Shown in pieces: positions 26,836-36,319 of a stretch of 64,000 bases of DNA. How positions within the stretch are numbered: position 1 is the first letter of the stretch; each line of letters begins with the position of its first letter. A program made the translations under genes and the position numbers. This stretch comes from an uncultured Lachnospiraceae bacterium. Its GTDB lineage: Bacteria > Bacillota > Clostridia > Lachnospirales > Lachnospiraceae. Below the pieces are notes generated by a model. The model ran no database searches. It was not told the DNA's origin and worked only from the letters and a program-made list of their open reading frames with translations. Location: assembly GCA_945833775.1 (NCBI GenBank), contig CAMAGI010000002.1:1-64000 (forward strand), given 5' to 3'.

Positions 26836-27678
26836 ATGGCAAAAATAATTGATGGGAAAACCATATCTGCACAGATCAAAGAAGAGTGTAAGGCGCGTGT
26901 CGCAGAATTGAAAACGCAGGGGATTACGGTGTGTCTTGCTGTTATTCAGGTGGGTACCGATCCGGCCTCCACGGTTTATGTGGGAAATAAAAAGAAGGCC
27001 TGTGAATATATCGGAATCAAATCCCTGAGCTATGAGCTGCCGGAAGAGACCACTCAGGCTAAACTTCTGGATTTGATCGAAGAGTTAAACGGACGGTCCG
27101 ATGTAAACGGAATTCTGGTTCAGCTGCCGTTGCCTGCCGGGATCGATGAAGATGCCGTCATTCGGGCAATTGATCCCCGAAAGGATGTGGATGGTTTTCA
27201 TCCGCAGAATGTGGGCGCACTCTGTATCGGTCAGCCCGGATTTGTATCCTGCACTCCGGCCGGTATCATCCAGCTTTTGAAGCGTTCCGGTATTGCGATA
27301 GAAGGGAAAGAATGTGTAGTCGTGGGACGAAGCAATATTGTGGGCAAACCCATGGCACTGCTTTTGCTTCGCGAAAACGGAACCGTTACGGTGACGCACA
27401 GTCGTACTAAAGATCTGAAGGCGGTAACAAAGCGTGCGGACATCCTTGTGGTGGCAATCGGAAAGCCGAAATTCATTACCGCTGAGTATGTGAAAAAAGG
27501 AGCTGTTGTAATCGACGTCGGAATTCATAGAAATGAGCAGAACAAACTCTGTGGTGATGTGGATTTTGAAACGGTGGAACCTTTGTGCAGCGCGATCACA
27601 CCGGTCCCCGGCGGAGTAGGTCCAATGACGATCGCTATGCTTATGCACAATTGTGTTGAGTCGGTGTCAATTGGTTGA
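26836..27678 (+). CDS. folD: Methylene-THF dehydrogenase / methenyl-THF cyclohydrolase
   Basis: 280 residues, complete. It has the catalytic Lys in YVGNKKKACEYIGI, the substrate loop QLPLPAGIDEDAVI, the Rossmann motif VVGRSNIVGKPMALLLL and the terminal ITPVPGGVGPMTIAMLM. It interconverts methylene-, methenyl- and formyl-THF, directly linked to fhs 20 bases upstream. GGGAGGA at 26824-26830 sets the ATG. Confidence 0.96.
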   Translation: MAKIIDGKTISAQIKEECKARVAELKTQGITVCLAVIQVGTDPASTVYVGNKKKACEYIGIKSLSYELPEETTQAKLLDLIEELNGRSDVNGILVQLPLPAGIDEDAVIRAIDPRKDVDGFHPQNVGALCIGQPGFVSCTPAGIIQLLKRSGIAIEGKECVVVGRSNIVGKPMALLLLRENGTVTVTHSRTKDLKAVTKRADILVVAIGKPKFITAEYVKKGAVVIDVGIHRNEQNKLCGDVDFETVEPLCSAITPVPGGVGPMTIAMLMHNCVESVSIG

Positions 27679-27716
27679 TCATCGAGCAGGAGTTAACCGA
27701 TTTGTAGAGGATTTGT

Positions 27717-29171
27717 ATGATGAAATGTCCAAACTGCGGTGAGCAGATGCCTGAGAATTCTCTGTATTGTGAACGATGCGGGGAAGATATCCATATTGTT
27801 CCCGACTTTGAGCCTGAGGTAGAGTTCAGTCTTGAGGAGACACTCCAGGGAATCAAAGAAGAGCTGGGGGGGAATGAAGCCGGTGAGTATAAGACCGGAC
27901 AGGAACAAAAGAAGGATCGCGTGCCGGTTTTTCGAAAAAGCGTCAGAGTCGTTGTGTGTGTGATCTGTCTGTTGGTTCTTATACTGGCAGGAAGCGTTGC
28001 AGCAGTATTTTTTATTCGCTATAATTCGGAGGATTACCAACTCTCAAAGGCTCGCGAGTGCGTCGCGCGGGAACGGTTTGATGAAGCTCTTACATACTAT
28101 GGAAGAGCATTGGAACTTCCGGATGCTTGTGTTCTGGATATTGAATTCGAAATGCTGGAGGTGTACCGTCTCAAGGAGAATAAGGTTGAGCTCGAGTACC
28201 TGCTTCGAGCAATCATCAATGACCCGAATGCAAACGAAGAACAGATTGACAGTGCATACAGTCAGCTGATCGGTATCTATCGCGATCGGAAAGACTATCA
28301 ATCAATCAATGAACTGTTGAATGGTTGCCTGCATGACAATATCAAAATAAAGTATCAGAATTATCTCGTAAACAATCCTTCCTTCAGTGTGGAAGAGGGT
28401 TATTATACAGAACTTCAGGCGCTGAAACTGTCAACCCCCGGTTCGGGTGTGATTTACTATACGATGGACGGCAGCAAACCGGATACGGACAGTGATGTGT
28501 ATACAGCACCCATTATTCTGGATAGCGGTGATTATACAATCAGTGCCTATTTTGTAAGTGAATACGGAATTGCCAGTGATGTGGTTACGAAGAATTACCA
28601 TATTGAGATCGAGAAACTTCCGGAACCTTCTGTAAACGCGGTGAGCGGAGATTATTTTTTCCCGATCTGGGTGGAAGTTATCGGCGATGACGGAGCGGAA
28701 ATCTTTTACACAATTGACGGGGATGAACCGGATATTCATTCTACGCAGTATATGGGGGAGCTTCCTCTGGCATTGGGAAGACATACCTATCGCTTTATCG
28801 CGTATCTCGATGGTCGTTACAGCGATGTGGTGGAGAGAACGTATCATTTTGTTATGAATACGAAATATCGACCCTCACAGGCAGAAAAAGATCTGGCGAA
28901 ATATGCGTTTGAGAGTGGGAAAACGCTGGATGAAGAAGGCCATTACGACGAGTCCGGTTTCCGTTATGTGTACATGTACCAATATGTCACGAATATCAGT
29001 GAAGTAGATGATTTCTATATTCTCTCCGAGGGAATATGTGATCCGGCCGGCAGCGTTACAAAGACCGGAAGTTATTATGCAGCCAATGCCTACACGGGCG
29101 AATTGTTCAAAGTGCAGATTGATTCGGATGGTTATGCGCTTACAAAACTGGAACCGGTTGTACAGGAATGA
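27717..29171 (+). CDS. Zinc-ribbon membrane protein with TPR and chitobiase-like domains
   Basis: 484 residues. An N-terminal zinc ribbon (CPNCGEQ...CERCGED, residues 4-25) and an acidic linker precede one membrane helix (about 75-101). Outside the helix come a helical TPR-like stretch (about 110-220), then two CHB_HEX_C-type beta domains (VIYYTMDGSKPDTDSDVYTAP and EIFYTIDGDEPDIHSTQY), and a C-terminal domain without clear match. The topology suggests a cytoplasmic zinc ribbon and an outer carbohydrate- or wall-facing part. Function unknown. It lies between folD and nfnA with its own AGAGG site. Confidence 0.75.
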   Translation: MMKCPNCGEQMPENSLYCERCGEDIHIVPDFEPEVEFSLEETLQGIKEELGGNEAGEYKTGQEQKKDRVPVFRKSVRVVVCVICLLVLILAGSVAAVFFIRYNSEDYQLSKARECVARERFDEALTYYGRALELPDACVLDIEFEMLEVYRLKENKVELEYLLRAIINDPNANEEQIDSAYSQLIGIYRDRKDYQSINELLNGCLHDNIKIKYQNYLVNNPSFSVEEGYYTELQALKLSTPGSGVIYYTMDGSKPDTDSDVYTAPIILDSGDYTISAYFVSEYGIASDVVTKNYHIEIEKLPEPSVNAVSGDYFFPIWVEVIGDDGAEIFYTIDGDEPDIHSTQYMGELPLALGRHTYRFIAYLDGRYSDVVERTYHFVMNTKYRPSQAEKDLAKYAFESGKTLDEEGHYDESGFRYVYMYQYVTNISEVDDFYILSEGICDPAGSVTKTGSYYAANAYTGELFKVQIDSDGYALTKLEPVVQE

Positions 29172-29172
29172 A

Positions 29173-29225
29173 TGTGTAACTGTGAATACACAGAGAATGA
29201 TAGGAGGAGTGCCCGCAGGACGGGC
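29173..29225 (+). promoter_or_regulatory. Inverted repeat and hairpin before nfnA
   Basis: TGTGTA/TACACA arms at 29173-29178 and 29187-29192 form a 20-base operator-like repeat. After it comes AGGAGG (29202-29207), then a GCCCG-CAGGA-CGGGC hairpin (29211-29225) and the GAGGTGA site used by nfnA. No -35/-10 pair is convincing here. Confidence 0.35.
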
Positions 29226-29239
29226 AGAAGAGGTGAGTT

Positions 29240-30115
29240 ATGTATAAGATCGTGAAGAAGAGAGAGCTGACTACCAACATTTTTCTGATGGAGGTAGAGG
29301 CAAAAAGGGTTGCTAAGACCTGTCAGCCCGGACAATTTGTCATTGTCAGAACGGATGAACAGAGCGAGAGAATTCCTTTGACTATCTGTGACTATGATCG
29401 CGAGAAGGGTACGATTACCATTGTTTTCCAGACGGTAGGTGCCGGTACCAGGATCATGGCCCGGTTAAACGAAGGAGATTCCTTCCATGACTTTGTGGGG
29501 CCGCTTGGATGTCCCTCTGAGCTTGTGAAGGAGAGCAATGAGGAACTGAAAAAGAAAAAAATTCTCTTTGTCGCAGGTGGTGTCGGAGCCGCACCTGTTT
29601 ATCCACAGGTAAAGTGGCTGCATGAACAGGGCGTTGACTGTGATGTTATTGTCGGCAGCAAGACGAAGGAGCTCCTGATCCTTGAGAAAGAGATGGAAGC
29701 GGTTGCAGGTAATCTCTATGTGACTACGGATGACGGCTCCTACGGACGAAGCGGAATGGTAACCCAGACGCTGAAGGATCTGGTCGAGGAGGGCAAGAAA
29801 TACGATGTGTGCATTGCCATCGGACCGATGATCATGATGAAGTTCGTGTGCCTGCTCACCAGGGACCTGAATATTCCCACTGTTGTAAGCTTAAATCCGA
29901 TTATGGTTGACGGGACCGGAATGTGCGGAGCATGCCGTGTGACCGTCGGTGGGAAAGTGAAATTTGCATGTGTTGACGGACCGGAGTTTGACGGCCATGC
30001 AGTTAATTTTGACGAAGCGATGCGCCGTCAACAGATTTATAAGACAGCAGAAGGTCGTGCGTTGCTGGCCCTTGAGGAAGGTGACACTCATCACGGAGGC
30101 TGCGGAGCCTGTTAA
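29240..30115 (+). CDS. nfnA: NADH-dependent ferredoxin:NADP+ oxidoreductase, subunit A
   Basis: 291 residues of the dihydroorotate-dehydrogenase electron-transfer-subunit type: an FAD domain (about 1-100, with IPLTICDYD), an NAD-binding domain (FVAGGVGAAPVYPQVK) and a C-terminal [2Fe-2S] cluster region with GMCGACRVTVGGKVKFACVDGP. The next gene encodes the NADP-side flavoprotein, which identifies the pair as NfnAB rather than a pyrimidine enzyme. NfnAB couples NADH and reduced ferredoxin oxidation to NADPH formation by flavin-based bifurcation. Confidence 0.9.
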   Translation: MYKIVKKRELTTNIFLMEVEAKRVAKTCQPGQFVIVRTDEQSERIPLTICDYDREKGTITIVFQTVGAGTRIMARLNEGDSFHDFVGPLGCPSELVKESNEELKKKKILFVAGGVGAAPVYPQVKWLHEQGVDCDVIVGSKTKELLILEKEMEAVAGNLYVTTDDGSYGRSGMVTQTLKDLVEEGKKYDVCIAIGPMIMMKFVCLLTRDLNIPTVVSLNPIMVDGTGMCGACRVTVGGKVKFACVDGPEFDGHAVNFDEAMRRQQIYKTAEGRALLALEEGDTHHGGCGAC

Positions 30116-30145
30116 GAACGATTACGAGGATAAGGAGAATAAAAA

Positions 30146-31528
30146 ATGGATGTTTTAAAGAAAATTCCTGTCAGAGAGCAGGATCCGGTAGAGCGCGCTG
30201 CCAATTTTGAGGAGGTGTGTCTCGGCTACAATGTGGAGGAAGCCTGTGCGGAGGCTTCCCGCTGTATCAATTGTAAGAATGCACAGTGCGTGAAAGGCTG
30301 TCCTGTTTCCATCGATATTCCGGGTTTTATTGAGAAAGTGAAGGAAGGTGACATTGCAGCCGCTTACCAGATCATCAGTGAGTCCAGTGCACTTCCTGCG
30401 GTATGCGGACGTGTATGTCCTCAGGAAAGCCAGTGTGAAGGCAAATGCATTCGCGGAATTAAAGGGGAAGCCATCTCAATCGGTAAGCTGGAGCGCTTTG
30501 TTGCTGACTGGGCAAGGGAAAATGGGATTAAGCCTACGGCGACGGTTGAGAAGAAGGGCAAGAAGGTTGCCGTAATCGGTTCCGGCCCCGCTGGTCTTAC
30601 CTGCGCCGGGGATCTTGCCAAGATGGGCTATGATGTGACCATTTTTGAGGCACTGCATGAGGCAGGCGGTGTTCTGGTTTACGGAATTCCAGAGTTTCGT
30701 CTTCCCAAACAGGCGGTTGTTGCGAAAGAAATCGAGAATGTGAAAGCCCTGGGTGTAAAGATCGAAACCAATGTCGTGATCGGTAAGTCAACAACGATCG
30801 ACGAACTGATGAAGGCAGAAGGATTCAGTGCGGTATTTATCGGATCCGGTGCAGGACTTCCCAAGTTCATGGGCATTCCCGGAGAGAATTCCAACGGTGT
30901 CTTTTCTGCGAATGAGTATTTGACCAGAAGCAATTTGATGAAGGCATTTGACGAAAATTCCACAACACCGATCATGCGCGGCCATAAGGTAGCGGTGGTA
31001 GGCGGAGGAAACGTTGCCATGGATGCGGCAAGAACTGCCCTTCGATTGGGTGCAGAAGTTCATATTGTCTACAGAAGAAGCGAAGAAGAGCTTCCTGCCA
31101 GAGTGGAAGAGGTGCATCATGCAAAGGAAGAGGGCATCATTTTTGATCTGTTAACCAACCCCACCGAAATACTGGCAGATGAAAAGGGCTGGGTCACCGG
31201 TATGAAGTGCATTCGCATGGAACTGGGAGAGCCGGATGAATCCGGAAGACGTAAGCCGGTGGAGATTCCCGGATCCGAATTTGTTATGGAACTTGATACC
31301 GTTATCATGTCCCTCGGAACGTCGCCCAATCCTTTGATTTCCTCTACCACAGAGGGTCTTGAGACCAATCGGTGGAAGTGCATTATCGCAGATGAAGCAA
31401 ACGGCGCTACAACCAAAGAGGGAGTATATGCCGGCGGAGATGCCGTGACCGGCGCTGCGACCGTAATTCTTGCAATGGGTGCCGGGAAAGCTGCTGCAAA
31501 GGGTATTGACGAGTATTTGAGCAAATAA
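30146..31528 (+). CDS. nfnB: NADH-dependent ferredoxin:NADP+ oxidoreductase, subunit B
   Basis: 460 residues related to the small subunit of glutamate synthase. Two [4Fe-4S] sites at the N-terminus (CINCKNAQCVKGCPV and CGRVCPQESQCEGKC), then an FAD domain (VAVIGSGPAGLTCAGDLA), an NADP domain (VAVVGGGNVAMDAARTALRLGA) and the closing FAD motif GVYAGGDAVTGAATVILAMGAG. No large glutamate synthase subunit is near; the nfnA neighbour 30 bases upstream fixes the function. AAGGAG precedes the ATG. Confidence 0.9.
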   Translation: MDVLKKIPVREQDPVERAANFEEVCLGYNVEEACAEASRCINCKNAQCVKGCPVSIDIPGFIEKVKEGDIAAAYQIISESSALPAVCGRVCPQESQCEGKCIRGIKGEAISIGKLERFVADWARENGIKPTATVEKKGKKVAVIGSGPAGLTCAGDLAKMGYDVTIFEALHEAGGVLVYGIPEFRLPKQAVVAKEIENVKALGVKIETNVVIGKSTTIDELMKAEGFSAVFIGSGAGLPKFMGIPGENSNGVFSANEYLTRSNLMKAFDENSTTPIMRGHKVAVVGGGNVAMDAARTALRLGAEVHIVYRRSEEELPARVEEVHHAKEEGIIFDLLTNPTEILADEKGWVTGMKCIRMELGEPDESGRRKPVEIPGSEFVMELDTVIMSLGTSPNPLISSTTEGLETNRWKCIIADEANGATTKEGVYAGGDAVTGAATVILAMGAGKAAAKGIDEYLSK

Positions 31529-31576
31529 AGGATAAAGCGCCATTCTCGGAGGCGGAAAAAGAGGAGGTATTGGGGT

Positions 31577-32485
31577 ATGCCTTGGTGTCCGAAATGCAAA
31601 AATGAATATCGCAAGGGAATCCGCGTCTGTGCGGATTGCGGAATGGAACTGGTGGAGGATGACATGTCCGTTGAGTACGTTCCCATCACCTTTGGTGAGG
31701 AGGAACAATTGAAGGGGCTGCAGGGATTTCTGGAGTATCATCAATACACGAAGTCCATCATTGAGTTCAGCAAGCAAGACGGAGTGTATGAACTCAAAGT
31801 GCCGAAGCCGGACCGGGAGCAGGTGGAAAAGATGACGAAAGCGTTCATGATTCAGCTTGCCAGGAAGCAGCAACAGGCCTACGAAGAAGCGATGCAAAAC
31901 GGATCAGAGCCGGAAGATGAGAAGGAGGATGGGATCGTTGTTGATAAGTTCTCTGCCAATGGGGTAAGGCGGCAGACCACAGCGAAGAATCCATCTTCCT
32001 ACGGCCTCTATGAGAGCAATTCGGATAAGGCGGAAAATAACCGCTCTTCCGGCTGGATGCTGTTGACGCTTGGCATATTAGGGCTGGTTGTTGTCGTACT
32101 TTGTATGATGGGTGTGATTCCGTTCCGTCCCGGCAGTGCCTATCTGTTTTATGGCGTGATGTCGGCGATGTTTTTGCTTTTCGTGGTAATGGGCGTGGTA
32201 TCGATGAAAAATGCAAGGATCTTTGCTGGAAGAGCAGAATCCGAAAACTCACTGCGTGCCACCATGCAGGAATGGTGCCGCGACAATTTGAAAAAAGAGG
32301 AATTGGACGCTCAGCTGGGCGGAACCCAGGGAATATCGGAGGAGGTGCTCTATTTCAGGAGATTTGCGCTGCTGAAGGAGAGACTTAATCACCAGTTCAT
32401 GAATCTGGATCAGTCGTTTTTGGAGAGCTTTATTGACAACTATGTCTACGACAGTGTCTTTGAGTCCCACGACAGTGAAGCATAG
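31577..32485 (+). CDS. Zinc-ribbon membrane protein of unknown function
   Basis: 302 residues: an N-terminal zinc ribbon (CPKCKNEYRKGIRVCADCG, residues 4-22), a segment of about 70 residues resembling DUF2007-like signal-transducing folds, a Lys/Glu-rich linker, two membrane helices (about 155-175 and 183-203) and a charged helical C-terminus. I cannot assign a role. It sits between nfnB and rlmH, starting with GGAGGT eleven bases upstream. Confidence 0.65.
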   Translation: MPWCPKCKNEYRKGIRVCADCGMELVEDDMSVEYVPITFGEEEQLKGLQGFLEYHQYTKSIIEFSKQDGVYELKVPKPDREQVEKMTKAFMIQLARKQQQAYEEAMQNGSEPEDEKEDGIVVDKFSANGVRRQTTAKNPSSYGLYESNSDKAENNRSSGWMLLTLGILGLVVVVLCMMGVIPFRPGSAYLFYGVMSAMFLLFVVMGVVSMKNARIFAGRAESENSLRATMQEWCRDNLKKEELDAQLGGTQGISEEVLYFRRFALLKERLNHQFMNLDQSFLESFIDNYVYDSVFESHDSEA

Positions 32486-32499
32486 AGATCGGTAGCTTT

Positions 32500-32979
32500 A
32501 TGAGAATATCAATTGTCTGTGTGGGAAAAATCAAAGAAAAATTTTATCGGGACGCACTGGACGAGTATGCCAAAAGGCTGTCTCGCTATTGCAAATTTGA
32601 GATCATTGAAGTGCAGGATGAGCAGACACCGGACAGAGCCTGTGAGACCCAGGAGGACAAAATTCGGGAAAAGGAAGCTGCCCGTATTCTGTCAAGGCTG
32701 CGGGAGGACACGTATGTTTGTACTCTGGAAATTTCCGGCAGGATGTTGGACAGTGTAGAACTTGCGGATTGGATCAATCAAGCAGCGCTTTGCGGGAAAA
32801 GTGATATCACGTTTGTGATCGGAGGTTCCCTTGGCCTCCATGATTCCGTGACCAAACGGTCAGATTTTCACTTGAGTTTTTCAAGGATGACATTTCCGCA
32901 TCAACTGATGCGCGTTATTCTGAGTGAACAGATCTACCGAAGCTTTCGGATTATCAACGGGGAACCCTATCACAAATGA
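32500..32979 (+). CDS. rlmH: 23S rRNA pseudouridine-1915 N3-methyltransferase
   Basis: 159 residues, the full SPOUT methyltransferase RlmH. The knot motif FVIGGSLGLHDSVTKRSDFHLSFSRMTFPHQLMRVILSEQIYR and the C-terminal ending GEPYHK are diagnostic. It methylates the pseudouridine of helix 69 in assembled 70S ribosomes. Fourteen bases separate it from the upstream gene. Confidence 0.95.
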   Translation: MRISIVCVGKIKEKFYRDALDEYAKRLSRYCKFEIIEVQDEQTPDRACETQEDKIREKEAARILSRLREDTYVCTLEISGRMLDSVELADWINQAALCGKSDITFVIGGSLGLHDSVTKRSDFHLSFSRMTFPHQLMRVILSEQIYRSFRIINGEPYHK

Positions 32980-33010
32980 CGATACAGGGCAAGGAATAAA
33001 CGGCTTTATG

Positions 33011-33036
33011 GCGTCTGCGGAATGAGGATTACTATG
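33011..33036 (+). repeat. Shared translation-start cassette, copy 2 (nth)
   Basis: The first 14 bases are identical to the fhs copy (GCGTCTGCGGAATG), followed by AGGATTACT and the start codon. The hairpin arm seen upstream of the fhs copy is not preserved here, so this copy looks truncated at its 5' side. Confidence 0.6.
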
Positions 33037-33666
33037 ACGAAAAAACAACGGGCGCTGGAAATTATTCAGCGTTTAAAGGCGGAATACCCGGATGCGGATT
33101 GTACTCTGGAATATGATCAGGCATGGAAACTTTTGGTCAGCGTTCGGCTGGCTGCACAGTGCACCGATGCGCGTGTCAATGTGGTGGTGGAAAAGCTGTA
33201 CGAACAGTTTCCCGATGTTTGTTCCCTGGCAGATGCACCGGTAGAAGAGATTGAGCGCCTGGTCCATCCCTGTGGCCTTGGAAAGAGTAAGGCACGGGAC
33301 ATCAGCGCCTGTATGAAAATGTTGCGGGACGAGTTTGATGGTAAGGTGCCGGATGATTTTGATACCTTGTTAAAGCTTCCCGGTGTGGGCAGAAAGAGTG
33401 CGAATCTGATTATGGGGGATGTGTTCGGCAAACCGGCCATTGTCACGGATACGCATTGCATCCGGCTCACCAACCGAATGGGCCTGGTGGATGGAATCAA
33501 GGAGCCTGCCAAAGTTGAGAAAGCATTGTGGAAGATCATACCTCCCGAGGAGGGAAACAGTTTTTGTCATCGACTGGTAGAGCACGGTAGAGCAGTCTGT
33601 ACAGCAAGGACAAAGCCATATTGTGAGAAGTGCTGTCTGAAAGATATCTGTAAACAGATTCTGTGA
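33034..33666 (+). CDS. nth: Endonuclease III
   Basis: 210 residues. The helix-hairpin-helix LPGVGRKSANLI carries the catalytic Lys (K in GRKSAN) and VTDTHCIRLTNRMG the catalytic Asp. The C-terminal [4Fe-4S] motif reads CTARTKPYCEKCCLKDIC, a C-X7-C-X2-C-X5-C spacing, one residue longer in the first loop than the usual X6. It removes oxidised pyrimidines and nicks the abasic site. Start: ATG 33034 by the cassette and TGAGGA; an in-frame ATG at 33022 lies inside the cassette. Confidence 0.94.
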   Translation: MTKKQRALEIIQRLKAEYPDADCTLEYDQAWKLLVSVRLAAQCTDARVNVVVEKLYEQFPDVCSLADAPVEEIERLVHPCGLGKSKARDISACMKMLRDEFDGKVPDDFDTLLKLPGVGRKSANLIMGDVFGKPAIVTDTHCIRLTNRMGLVDGIKEPAKVEKALWKIIPPEEGNSFCHRLVEHGRAVCTARTKPYCEKCCLKDICKQIL

Positions 33667-33726
33667 GCATGTAGGAACAGGAAACGACATATATAATTGC
33701 AAACACATTTTCCGGTCGGTAGAAGC

Positions 33727-34869
33727 ATGATCTATGTAGTAAAAGCAGGTGATACCGTGGACAGTATTGCACAGGAATTGAGAGTTTCCGTTTCCGCACT
33801 TACCTATGACAACCAAATACCATATCCCTATGAGCTTGCCATTGGGCAGGCTCTTTTTGTACAAGAAGAGATAAGAGAAGCGAGTCGTTCCGTTCAGGTC
33901 GCCGGCTATGCATATCCCTTTATCAGTACCTGGGTGCTGGAGCAGACGCTCCCTTTTCTTACAGAACTTCCGATTTTTTCCTATGGTTTTACGGGAAACG
34001 GGGATCTGATACCTCCGATATGGGATGATGAACGTCTGATTGCACTTGCACTGCAATATGGCACAAGGCCGATTCTGACACTCACTCCTTTTGGCCCTGA
34101 CGGAAGGTTTAACAACAATCTGATCAGTTCCGTTGTCAACAATGAGACCAATCGTACCAATCTGATCCGGAATCTGATCGAAGTTATGCAGAAGAAAGGC
34201 TATCAGGGAATCGATATTGATTTTGAATACATTTTGGCCGAGGACAGGGATGCTTTTACAGAATTTGTGGTGGAAGTCTCATTACAGATGGGAGCATACG
34301 GTTATACAACAAGCGTTGCTCTGGCTCCCAAGACAAGCGCAGATCAAAAGGGGTTATTGTACGAAGGCAAGGATTACGCTGCATTGGGCGCAGCGGTGGA
34401 TTATGTTCTAATCATGACCTATGAGTGGGGCTATACGTATGGCCCGCCAATGGCAGTGGCACCCATTCATCAGGTGAGGCGGGTGGTGGAATATGCGATA
34501 ACGGAAATTCCTCCAGGGAAGATCCTTCTGGGGATACCCAATTACGGGTATGACTGGCCCCTTCCCTTTGAGAGAGGCGTTACCGCTGCTACCACCATTG
34601 GCAACATCGAAGCGGTACGCATAGCGGTTGAACAGGGTGCATCCATCAAATTTGATGAGGTTTCACAAAGCCCTTTCTTTAACTACTTTGATTTCTATAC
34701 CGGTGTGGAGCATGAAGTATGGTTTGAGGATGTGCGCAGTCTGCAGAGAAAATTTGATCTGATAGAAGAATTCGGGCTTCGCGGAGCCGGTTACTGGCAG
34801 ATCATGCAGTGGTTTCGGGCAAACTGGCTGGAGCTTTCGGCGACTTTTTTTATCGGTAAAGAGGGATAG
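33727..34869 (+). CDS. LysM plus glycoside hydrolase family 18 protein (YaaH/SleL type)
   Basis: About 380 residues: one N-terminal LysM domain (MIYVVKAGDTVDSIAQELRV, about 1-48) and a GH18 barrel (about 60-370) with the catalytic stretch YQGIDIDFEYI near residue 165. This is the layout of the spore cortex-lytic N-acetylglucosaminidase SleL/YaaH. No signal peptide is seen, which also holds for coat-associated relatives. A TATAAT-like box at 33692-33697 lies upstream without a -35. The ribosome binding site is weak; a TTG start at 33697 would add ten residues. Confidence 0.85.
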   Translation: MIYVVKAGDTVDSIAQELRVSVSALTYDNQIPYPYELAIGQALFVQEEIREASRSVQVAGYAYPFISTWVLEQTLPFLTELPIFSYGFTGNGDLIPPIWDDERLIALALQYGTRPILTLTPFGPDGRFNNNLISSVVNNETNRTNLIRNLIEVMQKKGYQGIDIDFEYILAEDRDAFTEFVVEVSLQMGAYGYTTSVALAPKTSADQKGLLYEGKDYAALGAAVDYVLIMTYEWGYTYGPPMAVAPIHQVRRVVEYAITEIPPGKILLGIPNYGYDWPLPFERGVTAATTIGNIEAVRIAVEQGASIKFDEVSQSPFFNYFDFYTGVEHEVWFEDVRSLQRKFDLIEEFGLRGAGYWQIMQWFRANWLELSATFFIGKEG

Positions 34870-34872
34870 AGC

Positions 34873-34902
34873 TTGTCAATGGAAGTGCGCGTGCGTTATA
34901 CT
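34873..34902 (+). promoter_or_regulatory. Promoter of pdp
   Basis: TTGTCA at 34873-34878, 18-base spacer, TATACT at 34897-34902. The predicted start near 34909 gives a 39-base leader before the ATG at 34948 and excludes upstream start codons. Confidence 0.6.
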
Positions 34903-34947
34903 CAAAGTAGCATCGACCAATCGATTTGGTACAGGAGGGCACGTAAT

Positions 34948-36255
34948 ATGCGGATGTATGATATTATCATGAAAAAGAGAAACGGACAGACCCTGACTGA
35001 GGAGGAAATCAATTGGTTTATTCAGGGGTATACCAATGGAGAAATCCCGGATTATCAGGTTTCCGCATTGATGATGGCAATCTATTTTCAGAAGATGCAA
35101 AGGGAGGAAACGCTCGCACTTACCATGGCCATGGCAAGAAGCGGGGACCAACTGGACTTGTCTGCAATACATGGAATCAAAGTGGATAAGCACAGCACCG
35201 GAGGGGTTGGTGATAAAACTTCTCTTGCCTTGACTCCGATGGTTGCTGCTTGTGGTATTCCGGTCGCTAAAATGAGCGGAAGAGGTCTGGGACATACCGG
35301 GGGTACGATTGATAAGCTGGAAAGCTTTCCGGGATTTACAACTTCCATTTCCACAACAAAATTCATCGAGAATGTGAATACGATCGGAATTGCGATCATG
35401 GGACAGACAGCTGATCTTGCGCCTGCGGACAAAAAACTGTATGCTCTTCGGGATGTGACTGCTACCGTTGATAACATGTCCCTGATTGCCAGCTCCATCA
35501 TGAGTAAAAAACTGGCTGCCGGTGCAGATGCAATTGTTCTGGATGTCAAGACCGGGAGCGGTGCGTTTATGAAGACAACGGAGGACGCCTTTGCGCTTGC
35601 ACGGGAGATGGTCCGAATCGGAACCGATGCCGGACGTAAGACGATAGCTGTTGTCTCCGATATGGATCAACCTCTCGGAAGGGCTGTCGGAAATGCGTTG
35701 GAGGTCAAAGAGGCAATTGAGACCCTGCGGGGAAACGGGCCGAAGGATTTTGAGGAATTGTGCTTGACGATTGGCGCTCAGATGTTGATTGCCGGAGGAA
35801 AGGCCGAAAGCGAAGAGGAGGCAAGAGAAAAGTTAGTAAGAACCATTGAGGACGGTTCTGCGCTCCATAAGTTTGCTGAGTTTGTTGCAGCACAGGGAGG
35901 AGATGCATCTTATGTCTTTGAGCCGGAGAAATTGCCAAAGGCTGCAATTGTGGAAAACATTTGTGCCGATAGGGGTGGTTATCTGTCCAAAATCATATGT
36001 GATGAGGTTGGGATCTGTTCCCTCATACTCGGTGGCGGAAGGGAGACAAAGGAGAGTGAAATTGATCTGTCGGTAGGACTTGTCCTGAACAAGAAAGTTG
36101 GGGATCATGTGAAACCGGGGGATGTGCTTGCTGTCATGCATGCAAATGATGAGGAGCGTTTCCAACAGGCAAAGAAGCGTTTTCTTGAAGCCTGTCAGAT
36201 CACGGAGGAGGAACCTGTGAAAGAACCGTTTATCAAAGGAATCATCAGAGCATAA
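34948..36255 (+). CDS. pdp: Pyrimidine-nucleoside phosphorylase
   Basis: 435 residues, complete. The thymidine/pyrimidine-nucleoside phosphorylase signature [19 protein letters not shown] lies near residue 110, preceded by the phosphate-binding [12 protein letters not shown]. It splits pyrimidine nucleosides with phosphate for salvage. Bacilli carry the same enzyme type (Pdp). ATG 34948 has AGGAGGG at 34933-34939. The gene stands upstream of the sporulation block. Confidence 0.94.
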   Translation: MRMYDIIMKKRNGQTLTEEEINWFIQGYTNGEIPDYQVSALMMAIYFQKMQREETLALTMAMARSGDQLDLSAIHGIKVDKHSTGGVGDKTSLALTPMVAACGIPVAKMSGRGLGHTGGTIDKLESFPGFTTSISTTKFIENVNTIGIAIMGQTADLAPADKKLYALRDVTATVDNMSLIASSIMSKKLAAGADAIVLDVKTGSGAFMKTTEDAFALAREMVRIGTDAGRKTIAVVSDMDQPLGRAVGNALEVKEAIETLRGNGPKDFEELCLTIGAQMLIAGGKAESEEEAREKLVRTIEDGSALHKFAEFVAAQGGDASYVFEPEKLPKAAIVENICADRGGYLSKIICDEVGICSLILGGGRETKESEIDLSVGLVLNKKVGDHVKPGDVLAVMHANDEERFQQAKKRFLEACQITEEEPVKEPFIKGIIRA

Positions 36256-36319
36256 TAAATTTGCTTCTGAATGGAGCAAAACCGCATATAGTGTAGTAAA
36301 TGTCATTGCAGGCGATGTT

